Source of the DNA: an uncultured Bacteroidales bacterium
Lineage (GTDB): Bacteria > Bacteroidota > Bacteroidia > Bacteroidales > UBA932
Assembly: GCA_946185745.1 (NCBI GenBank)
Contig: CAMHKQ010000004.1
Span: 31,749-95,748 of the forward strand
Reading direction: 5' to 3'
Length of the DNA: 64,000 nt
The position numbers were made by a program, and so were the translations under genes. This document shows positions 25,231 through 32,988 of the stretch, piece after piece (the first letter of the stretch is position 1; every line of letters begins with the position of its first letter). Below the pieces are notes generated by a model. The model did no database searches and was not told the DNA's origin. It saw only the letters and a list, made by a program, of their open reading frames with translations.

Positions 25231-25869
25231 ATGGCAGATCTTAAGATAGGTGAAGAGAGCAAGCCGCGCTTCGAATTCCGCAGCTTCGGCCAGTGCTTCT
25301 GCGCTGCGCACAAGAGGATGGCACGCCTTTCCGTCCCCGTCCCCGAAAAGGTCTGGGAGCGCACCAGCGACGAGATTTACATCATCTCCGCCAAGAACGA
25401 CATCAACAACACCAAGATCCGCAACGGCAAGATGGACATCAAGACCTATGTCCAGACCGTCGACGGCTTCGAGCAGTGGAACCCCCTCATGAAGGGTGAA
25501 TTCCCCATCAGCCGCGAAGTGCTCGAAAAGGAAGTGTTCCCCGCCTTCATGGTGGAGATGCCGAAGCTCGACAAGGACACCTACACCTATGACGAATTCA
25601 TCGCCATGGTGAAGGCCTGCCCCGACCTCGCAGCGGTAAGGGTGCACAAGCAGCGCTTCGGCTACATGGTGAACAACACCATCTGCGAAGTGGGCAACGT
25701 GCTCATCAACGGCGCCAAGGTGGTCACCATCAACAGCGAATCCACCGAAATCGAAGACATCAAGAAAACCGTCGCGGACTGCGGCCTCGAAGGGGTTGAG
25801 AACATCAACTACCTGCAGGCCATCAAGCGCGTGATCGGTATGATTGACAAACCCCTTGCAAACGAATAG
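25231..25869 (+). CDS. Divergent CYTH-like protein
   Basis: 212 aa, cytoplasmic. I do not recognise a named family, but its layout parallels the CYTH protein that follows. It has an N-terminal FEF strand in place of ExExK, a basic strand pair (NTKIRNGKMDIKTY) like the RxRxxx..TxK strands of CYTH, and a C-terminal KQRFGYMVNNTICEVGNV segment that aligns by eye with KTRYLVKNTDGKHTWEVDEF of the next gene. The loss of the ExExK glutamates suggests no standard triphosphatase activity. It may be a regulator, or a partner of its neighbour. Gap to the lamin-tail gene is 12 nt, to the CYTH gene 4 nt. Confidence 0.55.
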   Translation: MADLKIGEESKPRFEFRSFGQCFCAAHKRMARLSVPVPEKVWERTSDEIYIISAKNDINNTKIRNGKMDIKTYVQTVDGFEQWNPLMKGEFPISREVLEKEVFPAFMVEMPKLDKDTYTYDEFIAMVKACPDLAAVRVHKQRFGYMVNNTICEVGNVLINGAKVVTINSESTEIEDIKKTVADCGLEGVENINYLQAIKRVIGMIDKPLANE

Positions 25870-25873
25870 CGCC

Positions 25874-26350
25874 ATGGCACAGGAAATAGAGAAAAAATTC
25901 CTCGTAAAGGGCGACTTCAAGGCCGACGCCTTCAAGGCTACCCGCATCACCCAGGGCTATCTCTGCAGCGTCCCCGAAAGGACCGTGCGCATCCGCGTCA
26001 AGGGCGAGAAAGGCTTCATCACCGTCAAGGGCATTGGCAATTCTTCCGGCGCAGCCCGCTTCGAATGGGAAAAGGAAATTCCCGTCGACGAAGTGAAGGC
26101 CCTGCTCGACCTGGCCGAACCCGGCGTGATTGACAAGACCCGCTATCTGGTCAAGAACACCGACGGGAAGCACACCTGGGAAGTGGATGAGTTCTACGGC
26201 GACAACGACGGCCTCACCGTGGCCGAAGTCGAACTTGCCGACGAGAACGAGCCCTTCGACAAGCCCGCATGGCTTGGAGAGGAAGTTACGGGCGATCCCA
26301 AATACTTCAACTCCATGCTCATGAAGAACCCCTACAAGAACTGGAAGTAA
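25874..26350 (+). CDS. CYTH-domain protein, probable inorganic triphosphatase
   Basis: 158 aa from MAQEIEKKFLV at 25874. The ExExK signature is intact (Glu4, Glu6, Lys8), followed by RVRIRVKGEK-type basic strands (TVRIRVKGEKGFITVKG), FEWEKEIP, KTRYLV and the acidic VAEVELADENE metal-binding strands. Short single-domain CYTH proteins form a tunnel that binds triphosphate and most hydrolyse tripolyphosphate; a few are adenylate cyclases. Lies between a CYTH-like paralogue and a DASS transporter, a setting that suggests metabolism of an imported phosphate polymer or another phosphorylated anion. Confidence 0.92.
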   Translation: MAQEIEKKFLVKGDFKADAFKATRITQGYLCSVPERTVRIRVKGEKGFITVKGIGNSSGAARFEWEKEIPVDEVKALLDLAEPGVIDKTRYLVKNTDGKHTWEVDEFYGDNDGLTVAEVELADENEPFDKPAWLGEEVTGDPKYFNSMLMKNPYKNWK

Positions 26351-26352
26351 TT

Positions 26353-27960
26353 ATGGCAGAGCAGACTACGGCAAAGGCGGTGCAGTTCGACCCGCTGGAC
26401 ATGAACAACTACAAAATCGAGAAGCTGCCCAAGATGCAGAAATCGAAATTTGAGATTTGGATGGCCCGGCTGGGCGGTCCTCTGGCCGTCATCGCCTTTG
26501 TCTGGATCTGCTGGTTCTGCCATATCGGCTTCATTGACAACCTCGACACGTCCAACCTGGCCGCCACGGCGCAAAAGCGTCTTGGCGTGCTGGGGCTGGA
26601 CGGTTTTATCCGCGCCAACTATGCGATGCTGGGGATTTTCGTCGCCAGCCTCATACTCTGGATGACCGAGGCCCTGCCCAACTACCTGACCTCCCTCATC
26701 CTCATCCTCGGCGTGGTTCTCTTCAACGTGACGACCCAGAAAGAAGCGCTCGCCCAGCTCGGTCACCCGGTAATGTGGCTGAACATCCTGAGCTTCGTGC
26801 TCGCTTCGATGCTGGTCAAGACCCAGTTCGCCAAGCGCCTGGCACTGGCCTTCGTGATCCGTTTCGGAAAGAGCGCCAAGAGCGTGCTCTGGAGTTTCCT
26901 TGTCATCAACCTCATCCTGTCGGCCTTCATTTCCGCCACTACGGTGAAGGCCACCATCATGCTCCCCATATTCATGGTCATCTGCGCCATCTACGGGGCT
27001 TCCGACGGGCACAGGAACAACTTCGGCCGCAACCTGGTAATCCAGAACCTGTTCCAGGTGAACATCGGCGCCAACGCCTTCTACACGGGCAGCGGAGCGC
27101 ATCTGCTGGCCATCTCGCTCATCGCCGGCTTCCTGGGCTCCTGTGATTTCGGCTACAAGGAATGGCTCGTTTCGGTGGGCCCGATGAGCGTCATCATCCT
27201 GGTGGTCGGCCTGCTGATGGGCATGTACGTGTTCTTCCCCATGAAAAAGGAAGAGCAGAAACCGCAGATTGAAGGCGGCATCGACCGCCTGAAGGACGAG
27301 CTCTCGGCCATGGGAAAAATGACTCTGCAAGAATGGAAGGCGGTCGGAATCTTCGTCGTCGTGCTGTTCCTCTGGGTCACCAAGGGCACCTTCCACAATA
27401 TAGACGAGACCATAGTCGCGCTGATCGGCGCCGTGCTGGCCCTCATCCCGGGGATAGGCGTTGTGAAATGGAACGACGTGGACATCCCCTGGCATCTGAT
27501 GCTCTTCAGCGCCGGTGCTTACGTGCTGGGAAGCGGTCTCAACGCCACCGACCTTCCGAACACCATGGTGAACGCGGCGTTCGACTCCATGGGAATCACC
27601 GCGGACACCCCCTACTGGGTGCTCTACGTGATCCTGACCTTCCTGATGATGTATTCCGGGCTTGTCTTCCAGAGCAAGACCATACGCACGATGGTGTTCG
27701 TACCCATAGCCCTCGGCGTGGAAGCCCGTTTCAAATTCCCTCCCATGAGCCTCGCGCTGCCCGTTGCGATGCTCATAGAGCACTGCTATGTGCTGCCTTT
27801 CAACAGCAAGCCGGCAGCTCTCCTTTACAACACCAACCAGTACAGCATGACGGACGCCTTCAAGTACGGTATCACCATGATGACCTTCTCGTGGCTGCTT
27901 ATCCTGCTGTTCGGCCAGACACTGCTCAAATGGCTGGGCATAACTCCGGGGCTGTTTTAA
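26353..27960 (+). CDS. SLC13/DASS-family anion transporter
   Basis: 535 aa from MAEQTTAKAVQFD at 26353, 2 nt after the CYTH stop. About 11-12 transmembrane segments. The DASS hallmarks are present in duplicate: a first half with LPNYLTSLILILG and the N-terminal SAFISATTVKATIMLPI, and a second half with SAGAYVLGSGL and VLPFNSKPAALLYNT. The family moves dicarboxylates, citrate, sulfate or phosphate, usually with sodium; specificity cannot be read from sequence. Overlapping operon position with CYTH proteins suggests phosphate-bearing or sulfate anions. Confidence 0.9.
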   Translation: MAEQTTAKAVQFDPLDMNNYKIEKLPKMQKSKFEIWMARLGGPLAVIAFVWICWFCHIGFIDNLDTSNLAATAQKRLGVLGLDGFIRANYAMLGIFVASLILWMTEALPNYLTSLILILGVVLFNVTTQKEALAQLGHPVMWLNILSFVLASMLVKTQFAKRLALAFVIRFGKSAKSVLWSFLVINLILSAFISATTVKATIMLPIFMVICAIYGASDGHRNNFGRNLVIQNLFQVNIGANAFYTGSGAHLLAISLIAGFLGSCDFGYKEWLVSVGPMSVIILVVGLLMGMYVFFPMKKEEQKPQIEGGIDRLKDELSAMGKMTLQEWKAVGIFVVVLFLWVTKGTFHNIDETIVALIGAVLALIPGIGVVKWNDVDIPWHLMLFSAGAYVLGSGLNATDLPNTMVNAAFDSMGITADTPYWVLYVILTFLMMYSGLVFQSKTIRTMVFVPIALGVEARFKFPPMSLALPVAMLIEHCYVLPFNSKPAALLYNTNQYSMTDAFKYGITMMTFSWLLILLFGQTLLKWLGITPGLF

Positions 27961-27978
27961 CTTGAAAACTGCAAGACT

Positions 27979-28629
27979 ATGAATATGACTGTAGAGTTCA
28001 TACTGAGAATCCTCGCCGCCGCCGGCATGGGCGCTGTAATAGGACTGGAACGCGAATTAAGGTCGAAGGAAGCCGGCATCCGCACCCATTTCCTGGTGGC
28101 TTTGGGTTCGGCCCTCTTCATGATTATTTCGGCCTACGGGTTCGAGGGCGCACAGGCCGGGCGTTTCGATGTCGCACGAGTTGCCGCACAGGTGGTTACC
28201 GGCATCGGTTTCCTGGGTGCGGGAGTCATCATTTTCCAGAAGAATTCCGTTCACGGCCTCACCACCGCGGCAGGGCTCTGGGTAACCGCTGCCATCGGTC
28301 TCGGCTGCGGAGGCGGAATGTACGTCCTGTCCGGGATAGGCACCCTGCTGGTGCTGGTGGGCCTCGAGGTCCTGCACTTCGCGCTGCCGCAGATCAGTGA
28401 GAAACCGGTCATGGTGGCCTTCAAGGCCGATTCCAAGGATGCGCTCCTGGGCGCGCTGGACTCCATGAAAGACCGCAAGATAAAGATCTGGGACTATTCG
28501 GTCGCAGCACTGGAAGATGGCGGATACAAGGCCACAGTCAACGTGAAAGTCCGCCATCACAATTACGTGAAAATCCTGGGAGTCCTGCTTGACACGGCTC
28601 CCGGTACACAATTCCTGAGTATCGAATAA
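27979..28629 (+). CDS. MgtC/SapB-family membrane protein
   Basis: 216 aa. Four or five N-terminal helices carry the family signature: AAAGMGAVIGLERELRSKEA, IRTHFLVALGSALFMI, VVTGIGFLGAGVI and GLTTAAGLWVTAAIGL. A cytoplasmic ACT-like C-terminal domain follows (about 140-216). MgtC proteins are linked to survival at low magnesium and to phosphate control, and in Salmonella MgtC inhibits ATP synthase. It is 18 nt after the DASS gene and converges on the phosphoesterase gene with adjacent stops. Confidence 0.9.
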   Translation: MNMTVEFILRILAAAGMGAVIGLERELRSKEAGIRTHFLVALGSALFMIISAYGFEGAQAGRFDVARVAAQVVTGIGFLGAGVIIFQKNSVHGLTTAAGLWVTAAIGLGCGGGMYVLSGIGTLLVLVGLEVLHFALPQISEKPVMVAFKADSKDALLGALDSMKDRKIKIWDYSVAALEDGGYKATVNVKVRHHNYVKILGVLLDTAPGTQFLSIE

Positions 28630-29124
28630 TCAGGCCCTGGGCACGTTCAGCACTTCCATGCCGCTTATCTTTCCGCTTTCAAGCCTGAAGCGGAGGGCGG
28701 TGCGCATGACCTGCCAGCCCTGGATGCCGGCGGCCCCGGGGTTGAGGTACATCATCCCGTACTTTTCATCCCACTGCACCTTGAGGATATGGGAATGGCC
28801 GCATACGAAGATATCGGGCTTCACGGCTTTTATGAGCTCCTGCGCCCGGGGGTAGTAATGCCCCGGCGAACCGCCGATATGGGTGATGAGGATTTTTGAA
28901 CCTTCTTCCGTAAAGAACTGATATTCAGGGAATTCCTCGCGGATATCAAGCCCGTCACAGTTGCCGTGCACGCCCACTACGGGCTTGCATTCCCGGATCT
29001 GCTGCACAAGCCCCTGACCTCCGCCCCAGTCGCCCGCATGCCACACGACATCCACCGGTTTCAGGAAATCGGCGAACTCGCGGTCGAAACGGCCGTGGGT
29101 GTCGGAGATCAGGCCTACGTACAT
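28630..29124 (-). CDS. MJ0936/YfcE-family metallophosphoesterase
   Basis: 164 aa from MYVGLISDTHGRFD at 29124; the ATG overlaps the galE stop (TAATG), so the longer upstream frame inside galE is rejected. Metal-binding motifs of the calcineurin-like fold are all present: SDTHG, HAGDWG, GVHGNCD, THIGG and CGHSH. Family members hydrolyse phosphodiesters such as bis-pNPP or 2',3'-cAMP in vitro. Last gene of the minus-strand group regulator-queH-galE. Confidence 0.93.
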   Translation of the reverse strand: MYVGLISDTHGRFDREFADFLKPVDVVWHAGDWGGGQGLVQQIRECKPVVGVHGNCDGLDIREEFPEYQFFTEEGSKILITHIGGSPGHYYPRAQELIKAVKPDIFVCGHSHILKVQWDEKYGMMYLNPGAAGIQGWQVMRTALRFRLESGKISGMEVLNVPRA

Positions 29125-30146
29125 TACTTGCCTATTTCCTTGAGATGCTTCTCCCACGCCCAGGCGGAAGCCAGGGTTTCCGCGGTGGTGCGGGTGGCCT
29201 TCCAGCCCAGCTTCTCGTTGGCGAGGGTGGGATCCGCCCAGATGGCGGTGATGTCGCCGGCGCGGCGGGGGGCAAACTCCCAGTTCACCTTCACGCCGTT
29301 CACCTTCTCGAAGGTATCGACCAGCTCCATGACGCTCAGCGGGGTGCCGGTGCCGACGTTGAAGATTTCGTAACGCTCCTCCATCCTGCCCTCGAGCATG
29401 CGGGCCACGGCGCACACATGGGCCTTCGCAAGGTCCACTATATCAATGAAATCGCGCTTGCAGGTGCCGTCTTCGGTGGGGTAGTCGTTCCCGAACACGC
29501 TGAGTTTTTCGCGCTTGCCGATGGCGGTCTGGGTGATGAAGGGAACCAGGTTGTTGGGCACGCCGCGGGGCAGTTCGCCGATGAGGGCGGACGGATGCGC
29601 GCCTATGGGGTTGAAGTAGCGGAGCGCTATTCCGCGTACACCCGGATATGCCTTGATGCTGTCGCGCAGGATATCCTCGCACATCACCTTGGTGTTGCCG
29701 TAGGGGCTCTCGGCGGGCTTGCGCGGAGTGTTCTCGGTGACGGGGCACTTGTCCGGCTGGCCGTAGACGGTGGCGCTGCTCGAGAACAGCACGTTTCCTC
29801 CGCGCTTTCGGGCCTGCTCCAGGATGTTCATGAAGCTCGTCAGGTTGTTGCGGTAGTATTTCAGGGGTTCCTGGACGCTTTCGCCTACCGCCTTGAAGGC
29901 GGCGAAATGAATGACGGCGTCTATCTTGAATTCCTGGAAAAGGCCGTCCACCTTTTCCGCGTCGCAGAAGTCCATCTTTACGAGAGGAAGTTCCTTCCCC
30001 AGGATTTTGCATACACCCCTGTAGTTGGTTTCGTCGCAATTCGAGAAATCGTCGGCAATTACCACATTGTAACCCGCCTGGGTGAGTTCCACGGTCACAT
30101 GGCTTCCTATGAAGCCCGCTCCGCCAGAAACAAGTACTGTTTTCAT
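29124..30146 (-). CDS. galE: UDP-glucose 4-epimerase
   Basis: 340 aa extended short-chain dehydrogenase. Seen: the NAD-binding GGAGFIGSHV (7-16), the active-site pair with SSSATVYG (Ser) and the YxxxK motif in YGNTKVMCE, and the GRRAGDI-like APRRAGDITAIWAD near the C-terminus. It interconverts UDP-Glc and UDP-Gal (possibly the GlcNAc forms). It begins 11 nt after queH and overlaps the phosphoesterase. galM is at 51 kb. Confidence 0.96.
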   Translation of the reverse strand: MKTVLVSGGAGFIGSHVTVELTQAGYNVVIADDFSNCDETNYRGVCKILGKELPLVKMDFCDAEKVDGLFQEFKIDAVIHFAAFKAVGESVQEPLKYYRNNLTSFMNILEQARKRGGNVLFSSSATVYGQPDKCPVTENTPRKPAESPYGNTKVMCEDILRDSIKAYPGVRGIALRYFNPIGAHPSALIGELPRGVPNNLVPFITQTAIGKREKLSVFGNDYPTEDGTCKRDFIDIVDLAKAHVCAVARMLEGRMEERYEIFNVGTGTPLSVMELVDTFEKVNGVKVNWEFAPRRAGDITAIWADPTLANEKLGWKATRTTAETLASAWAWEKHLKEIGK

Positions 30147-30157
30147 CGTTTTATCGT

Positions 30158-30766
30158 TTATTTGTTGTCTTTCGTTTTTGGAAGCGAGAATTCGCAGCCG
30201 CAGAAGGTCTGGTTGTAGAAGTTCCGTTCCCTGATTATTTCGTTCCGCCTCGGCTGCAGGCCTCCCCTGCGCCAGTTCTGCGCCCAGTAGACGAGGGGCT
30301 TCGGGGCGCTTCCGGCCGCTTCGGCCACAGCCTGCCTTCCGGCTTCATCCACCTGCTCCAGCGATTTCCACCTGGAAGATGCCAGCGAAGTGGTGAGGCA
30401 GTCGAAGCCTTCGGCTGCGGCATAACGTGCCGCTCGCAACAGGCGGAACCTGAAGCACGCGGCGCAGCGCTCGCCACGCTCGGGAAAATCGGCGAGAGAC
30501 CGGCCGGCCGGGAGCTGCTCCTGCACATATTCCAGCCACTTGCCGTGGTCGTACTCGTCTTCCACCACCGGAACGCCGAATTCGGCGGCATAGGGCTTCA
30601 GTACCTCCAGGCGCCTGGCGTTTTCTTCCGCCGCGCAGATGTTGGAATTGCTCCAGAACAGCGTCGGCCGCAGCCCTTCCGCCACCATCTTCTCGATAAT
30701 GGCACCGGAGCACGGCGCACAGCACACGTGCAGCAGAATCTTGTTTCCGGGAGGGTTGAGAGTCAT
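30158..30766 (-). CDS. queH: Epoxyqueuosine reductase QueH
   Basis: 202 aa. QueH performs the last step of queuosine synthesis in tRNA with a 4Fe-4S cluster and an adjacent metal, replacing cobalamin-dependent QueG. Conserved Cys motifs are visible: LLHVCCAPC (Cys15, 16, 19), ERCAACFRFR and NFYNQTFCGCEFS at the C-terminus. It starts 1 nt after the stop of the hemerythrin-LuxR gene, so it is probably co-transcribed with that regulator. Confidence 0.95.
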   Translation of the reverse strand: MTLNPPGNKILLHVCCAPCSGAIIEKMVAEGLRPTLFWSNSNICAAEENARRLEVLKPYAAEFGVPVVEDEYDHGKWLEYVQEQLPAGRSLADFPERGERCAACFRFRLLRAARYAAAEGFDCLTTSLASSRWKSLEQVDEAGRQAVAEAAGSAPKPLVYWAQNWRRGGLQPRRNEIIRERNFYNQTFCGCEFSLPKTKDNK

Positions 30767-30767
30767 C

Positions 30768-31682
30768 TTACTGCTGCGGTATATCGTTGATATCCACCAG
30801 GTTATTGAGTATCGCGTAGACCGTCAGGCCCGCCACCGTCTTGATTCCGATCTTGCGGGTGATGTTCTTGCGATGGGTTATCACCGTGTTGATGGAGATG
30901 TTGTGCCTGTCGGCTATTTCCTTGTTGAGAAGGCCCTTGGCCACGCTTGCGAGGATTTCTTTCTCGCGGTCGGACAAGGCGTTTGCGGAATCTTCCGGTG
31001 CCTCGGCGACCTTCGTACGGGCGTGGGGAACGGGATGCTCCATCAGTCGCACCATGGGTACCAGCACTTCGTCTTCGATGCGCGTATGGCAGGTGAGGTC
31101 GTTCTGGAGCGCATATATGTAGTTGAGCAGCCGGACCCTGAGGCCATCCTCGCAGACTTCAGGCAAACTCTTGAGTATCAGACTTTTAAGGTCTGAAAGT
31201 TTTTCATCTATATTGGAATGGTTCTCTTCGAAGCGGTCGATGGAATAGACCGCTGACGGCTTTCCCAGCAGCAGGTTCTGCACATACGGGATGACCTCGC
31301 CTTCCTCGTAGGCGAAGTGCTTCTCGAGTTCGGTCTTGTAGTCGCTGAAGAACTTCCAGATAACCTGCTTCTGTGCCGGGGAACAGGGCGCGATCAGGTT
31401 CTCGATGCTGGAGGCGATGAGCACCAGCGCGTTGTTCATGTAGTAGTCATGGCTCTTGTGCAGATAGCGGAGGATGTCTTCTATCCGCCCGTCGCGCAGC
31501 ATTTCCTCGGTGGGGATGAAATCCTTGCGGGAATAGACTCCGCAGATAAGCAGGAACGTGGACGGATCCAGACGGTTCTTGTTGCACATCTCGCGGACGG
31601 TCATCTCGCCGAAGGCGCCGTCCATGCCCAGACGCGAAAAAACGGCAAGCAGGTGGTAGTTCGCCTCCACCAGCGCCGACAT
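30768..31682 (-). CDS. Hemerythrin-like / LuxR-type transcription regulator
   Basis: 304 aa from MSALVEANYHLL at 31682. A helical N-terminal domain carries a full set of candidate diiron ligands: His75 and His78, His122 with Glu126 (HFAYE), His155 and His199 with Glu203 (HTRIEDE). The C-terminus is a LuxR-type HTH (LSDREKEILASVAKG, NKEIADRHNISINTV, about 240-285). This suggests a soluble sensor of oxygen, nitric oxide or redox state coupled directly to DNA binding, with no receiver domain. Promoter TATATTTG lies 34 nt upstream. The downstream genes queH, galE and a phosphoesterase are probably in the same transcript. Confidence 0.88.
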   Translation of the reverse strand: MSALVEANYHLLAVFSRLGMDGAFGEMTVREMCNKNRLDPSTFLLICGVYSRKDFIPTEEMLRDGRIEDILRYLHKSHDYYMNNALVLIASSIENLIAPCSPAQKQVIWKFFSDYKTELEKHFAYEEGEVIPYVQNLLLGKPSAVYSIDRFEENHSNIDEKLSDLKSLILKSLPEVCEDGLRVRLLNYIYALQNDLTCHTRIEDEVLVPMVRLMEHPVPHARTKVAEAPEDSANALSDREKEILASVAKGLLNKEIADRHNISINTVITHRKNITRKIGIKTVAGLTVYAILNNLVDINDIPQQ

Positions 31683-31715
31683 CTTGGTTTCCGCTGTAAT
31701 TGGTCTCACGATATG

Positions 31716-31723
31716 CAAATATA
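31716..31723 (-). promoter_or_regulatory. -7 box of the hemerythrin-LuxR operon
   Basis: TATATTTG on the minus strand, in the 58-bp gap between rimM and the regulator, giving a leader of roughly 30 nt. Confidence 0.55.
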
Positions 31724-31740
31724 CAAAAAAGACGGGCGCC

Positions 31741-32265
31741 TTAATACAGCCCTGCCGGAAGGTCCAGGACCAGCTCTTGGGCGTCGGGATCAGCGGAGAT
31801 GATGAAGTCGGGATGAAGGGGGATGAGAACCTCGGCGGTGCCGTCTTTGCCGGGGCCGGAAGCCAGCTGCACATAGAGGCAGTAGTTCCCGGGGATGGGC
31901 TCGTCGCCCGTTACCCTGCCTACGAGGACGGGGGCGGCGGAATGGCCGAACGTGGCGGCATCCCCGCCGTCGAATACGCTCCAACCGGTGAAATCCTGAT
32001 CATCGTCGTCTTCTGCCGATACGTCCGCATATATTTCGCGGCCTACCATTTCCTCGGCATCCTCGAGCGACGTAACGTCGTTTAAATGAATGATATAGCG
32101 TGACCCGCGCTCGCGGCAGGACTGCACGAAGAACGGAACGTCAAGCCCTTCGAATGCAATATAAACCGGCTCGGAGAAGTCGAGGGAAGCGAAATCCACC
32201 TCGGAGCTGATGAGCAGCCCGCCGTCGGTGCCGTTCGACTTGAGTATCTTTGCAACGCGCATCAT
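31741..32265 (-). CDS. rimM: Ribosome maturation factor RimM
   Basis: 174 aa. RimM binds S19 and helps 30S head assembly. N-terminal beta-barrel (VAKILKSNGTDGGLLI, then EPVYIAFEGLDVPFFVQS) and C-terminal PRC barrel ending IPLHPDFI and LVLDLPAGLY, the RimM signature. An acidic insert (SAEDDDDQDF) lies between the domains. The gene follows the DUF4251 lipoprotein by 9 nt. In many bacteria rimM sits with rpsP; here rpsP is 6 kb away. Confidence 0.93.
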   Translation of the reverse strand: MMRVAKILKSNGTDGGLLISSEVDFASLDFSEPVYIAFEGLDVPFFVQSCRERGSRYIIHLNDVTSLEDAEEMVGREIYADVSAEDDDDQDFTGWSVFDGGDAATFGHSAAPVLVGRVTGDEPIPGNYCLYVQLASGPGKDGTAEVLIPLHPDFIISADPDAQELVLDLPAGLY

Positions 32266-32274
32266 GGCCGAACC

Positions 32275-32763
32275 CTATTTTGCGAAAAGTTCCGGGGTCT
32301 CCAGATGGCCGGTGTAGGAAATCTGCTCGCGCTTGCGGCCCTTGACATACACGGAAGCATTGCCGTTGTCGAAGATGGTGACGGAGTAGAAATAGACGTC
32401 TTCTTCGTTGTCCACCAGGAGCTGGATCACGTGGCTGTCCTTGTCGACGGTGTCGGAATACTCCAGGATATCCGCCTCGAAGTTGAGGCCCTTGCCGCCA
32501 CCGTAGGGGGCGTCGTATGCCACGCCAAAAAACGGCAGATAGGAAATCAGGTGATTGCCGTCGACCTGCAGCGAATAGCCCTGGATGTTGCGGGCGGCGC
32601 CCCTCATGGGCAGCATCCTGTCGACGCTGATGGTAAACTTCTGGTTCTGGATCTTTTCTTCCACCAGCTGTTTCTGCCTTGCCTCCTGTTCCGGGGTCAT
32701 GCGCATGGCGGCACAGCCGGAAAGCATCAGGACGGCGGCTGCAATTGCAAAGAATCTGTTCAT
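32275..32763 (-). CDS. DUF4251 lipoprotein
   Basis: 162 aa from MNRFFAIAAAVLMLSGC at 32763, chosen for the lipobox (Cys17). After an acidic/basic linker (MTPEQEARQKQLVEEKI) comes the DUF4251 domain: FTISVDRMLPMRGAARN, GNHLISYLPFFGVAY, GLNFEADI and a final VKGRKREQISYTG. The family is confined to Bacteroidota and its function is unknown. TATCTTTG promoter box lies about 30 nt upstream. Co-transcribed with rimM. Confidence 0.85.
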   Translation of the reverse strand: MNRFFAIAAAVLMLSGCAAMRMTPEQEARQKQLVEEKIQNQKFTISVDRMLPMRGAARNIQGYSLQVDGNHLISYLPFFGVAYDAPYGGGKGLNFEADILEYSDTVDKDSHVIQLLVDNEEDVYFYSVTIFDNGNASVYVKGRKREQISYTGHLETPELFAK

Positions 32764-32808
32764 TTCCGCTAGTTTTTTACTAAACAAAGATAACAAAAAC
32801 CTTAAAAA

Positions 32809-32840
32809 TTTTGTGAATTTCCAAAATATATCTAAATTTG
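32809..32840 (+). promoter_or_regulatory. Promoter of tRNA-Leu(GAG)
   Basis: TTTTG (32809-32813), 19 nt, TAAATTTG (32833-32840), then 10 nt to the tRNA 5' end. Confidence 0.75.
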
Positions 32841-32850
32841 CGGTCCCAAA

Positions 32851-32934
32851 GCGGATGTGGTGGAATGGTAGACACGCTACTTTGAGGGGGTAGTGGGCGT
32901 TTGGCCTGTGTGAGTTCGAGTCTCACCATCCGCA
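32851..32934 (+). tRNA. tRNA-Leu (anticodon GAG)
   Basis: 84-nt class II tRNA: acceptor GCGGATG / CATCCGC, anticodon stem CTACT / GGTAG with loop TTGAGGG (GAG), a variable arm (TGGGCGTTTGGCCTGTG region) and T-loop TTCGAGT. CCA is not fully encoded. Confidence 0.95.
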
Positions 32935-32936
32935 CA

Positions 32937-32966
32937 AGAGATGTTCCGAAAGGAGCATCTCTTTTT
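32937..32966 (+). terminator. Terminator of tRNA-Leu(GAG)
   Basis: AGAGATG-TTCC, loop GAAA, GGA-GCATCTCT, then TTTT, starting 3 nt after the tRNA. Confidence 0.85.
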
Positions 32967-32988
32967 CGTTTTAAGCCCCGGGGCGGTT

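Noticed and set aside
28630..29415. Longer phosphoesterase starting inside galE
   Set aside because: The additional residues are a shifted reading of galE; the ATG at 29124 overlaps the galE stop and begins with the conserved SDTHG strand.
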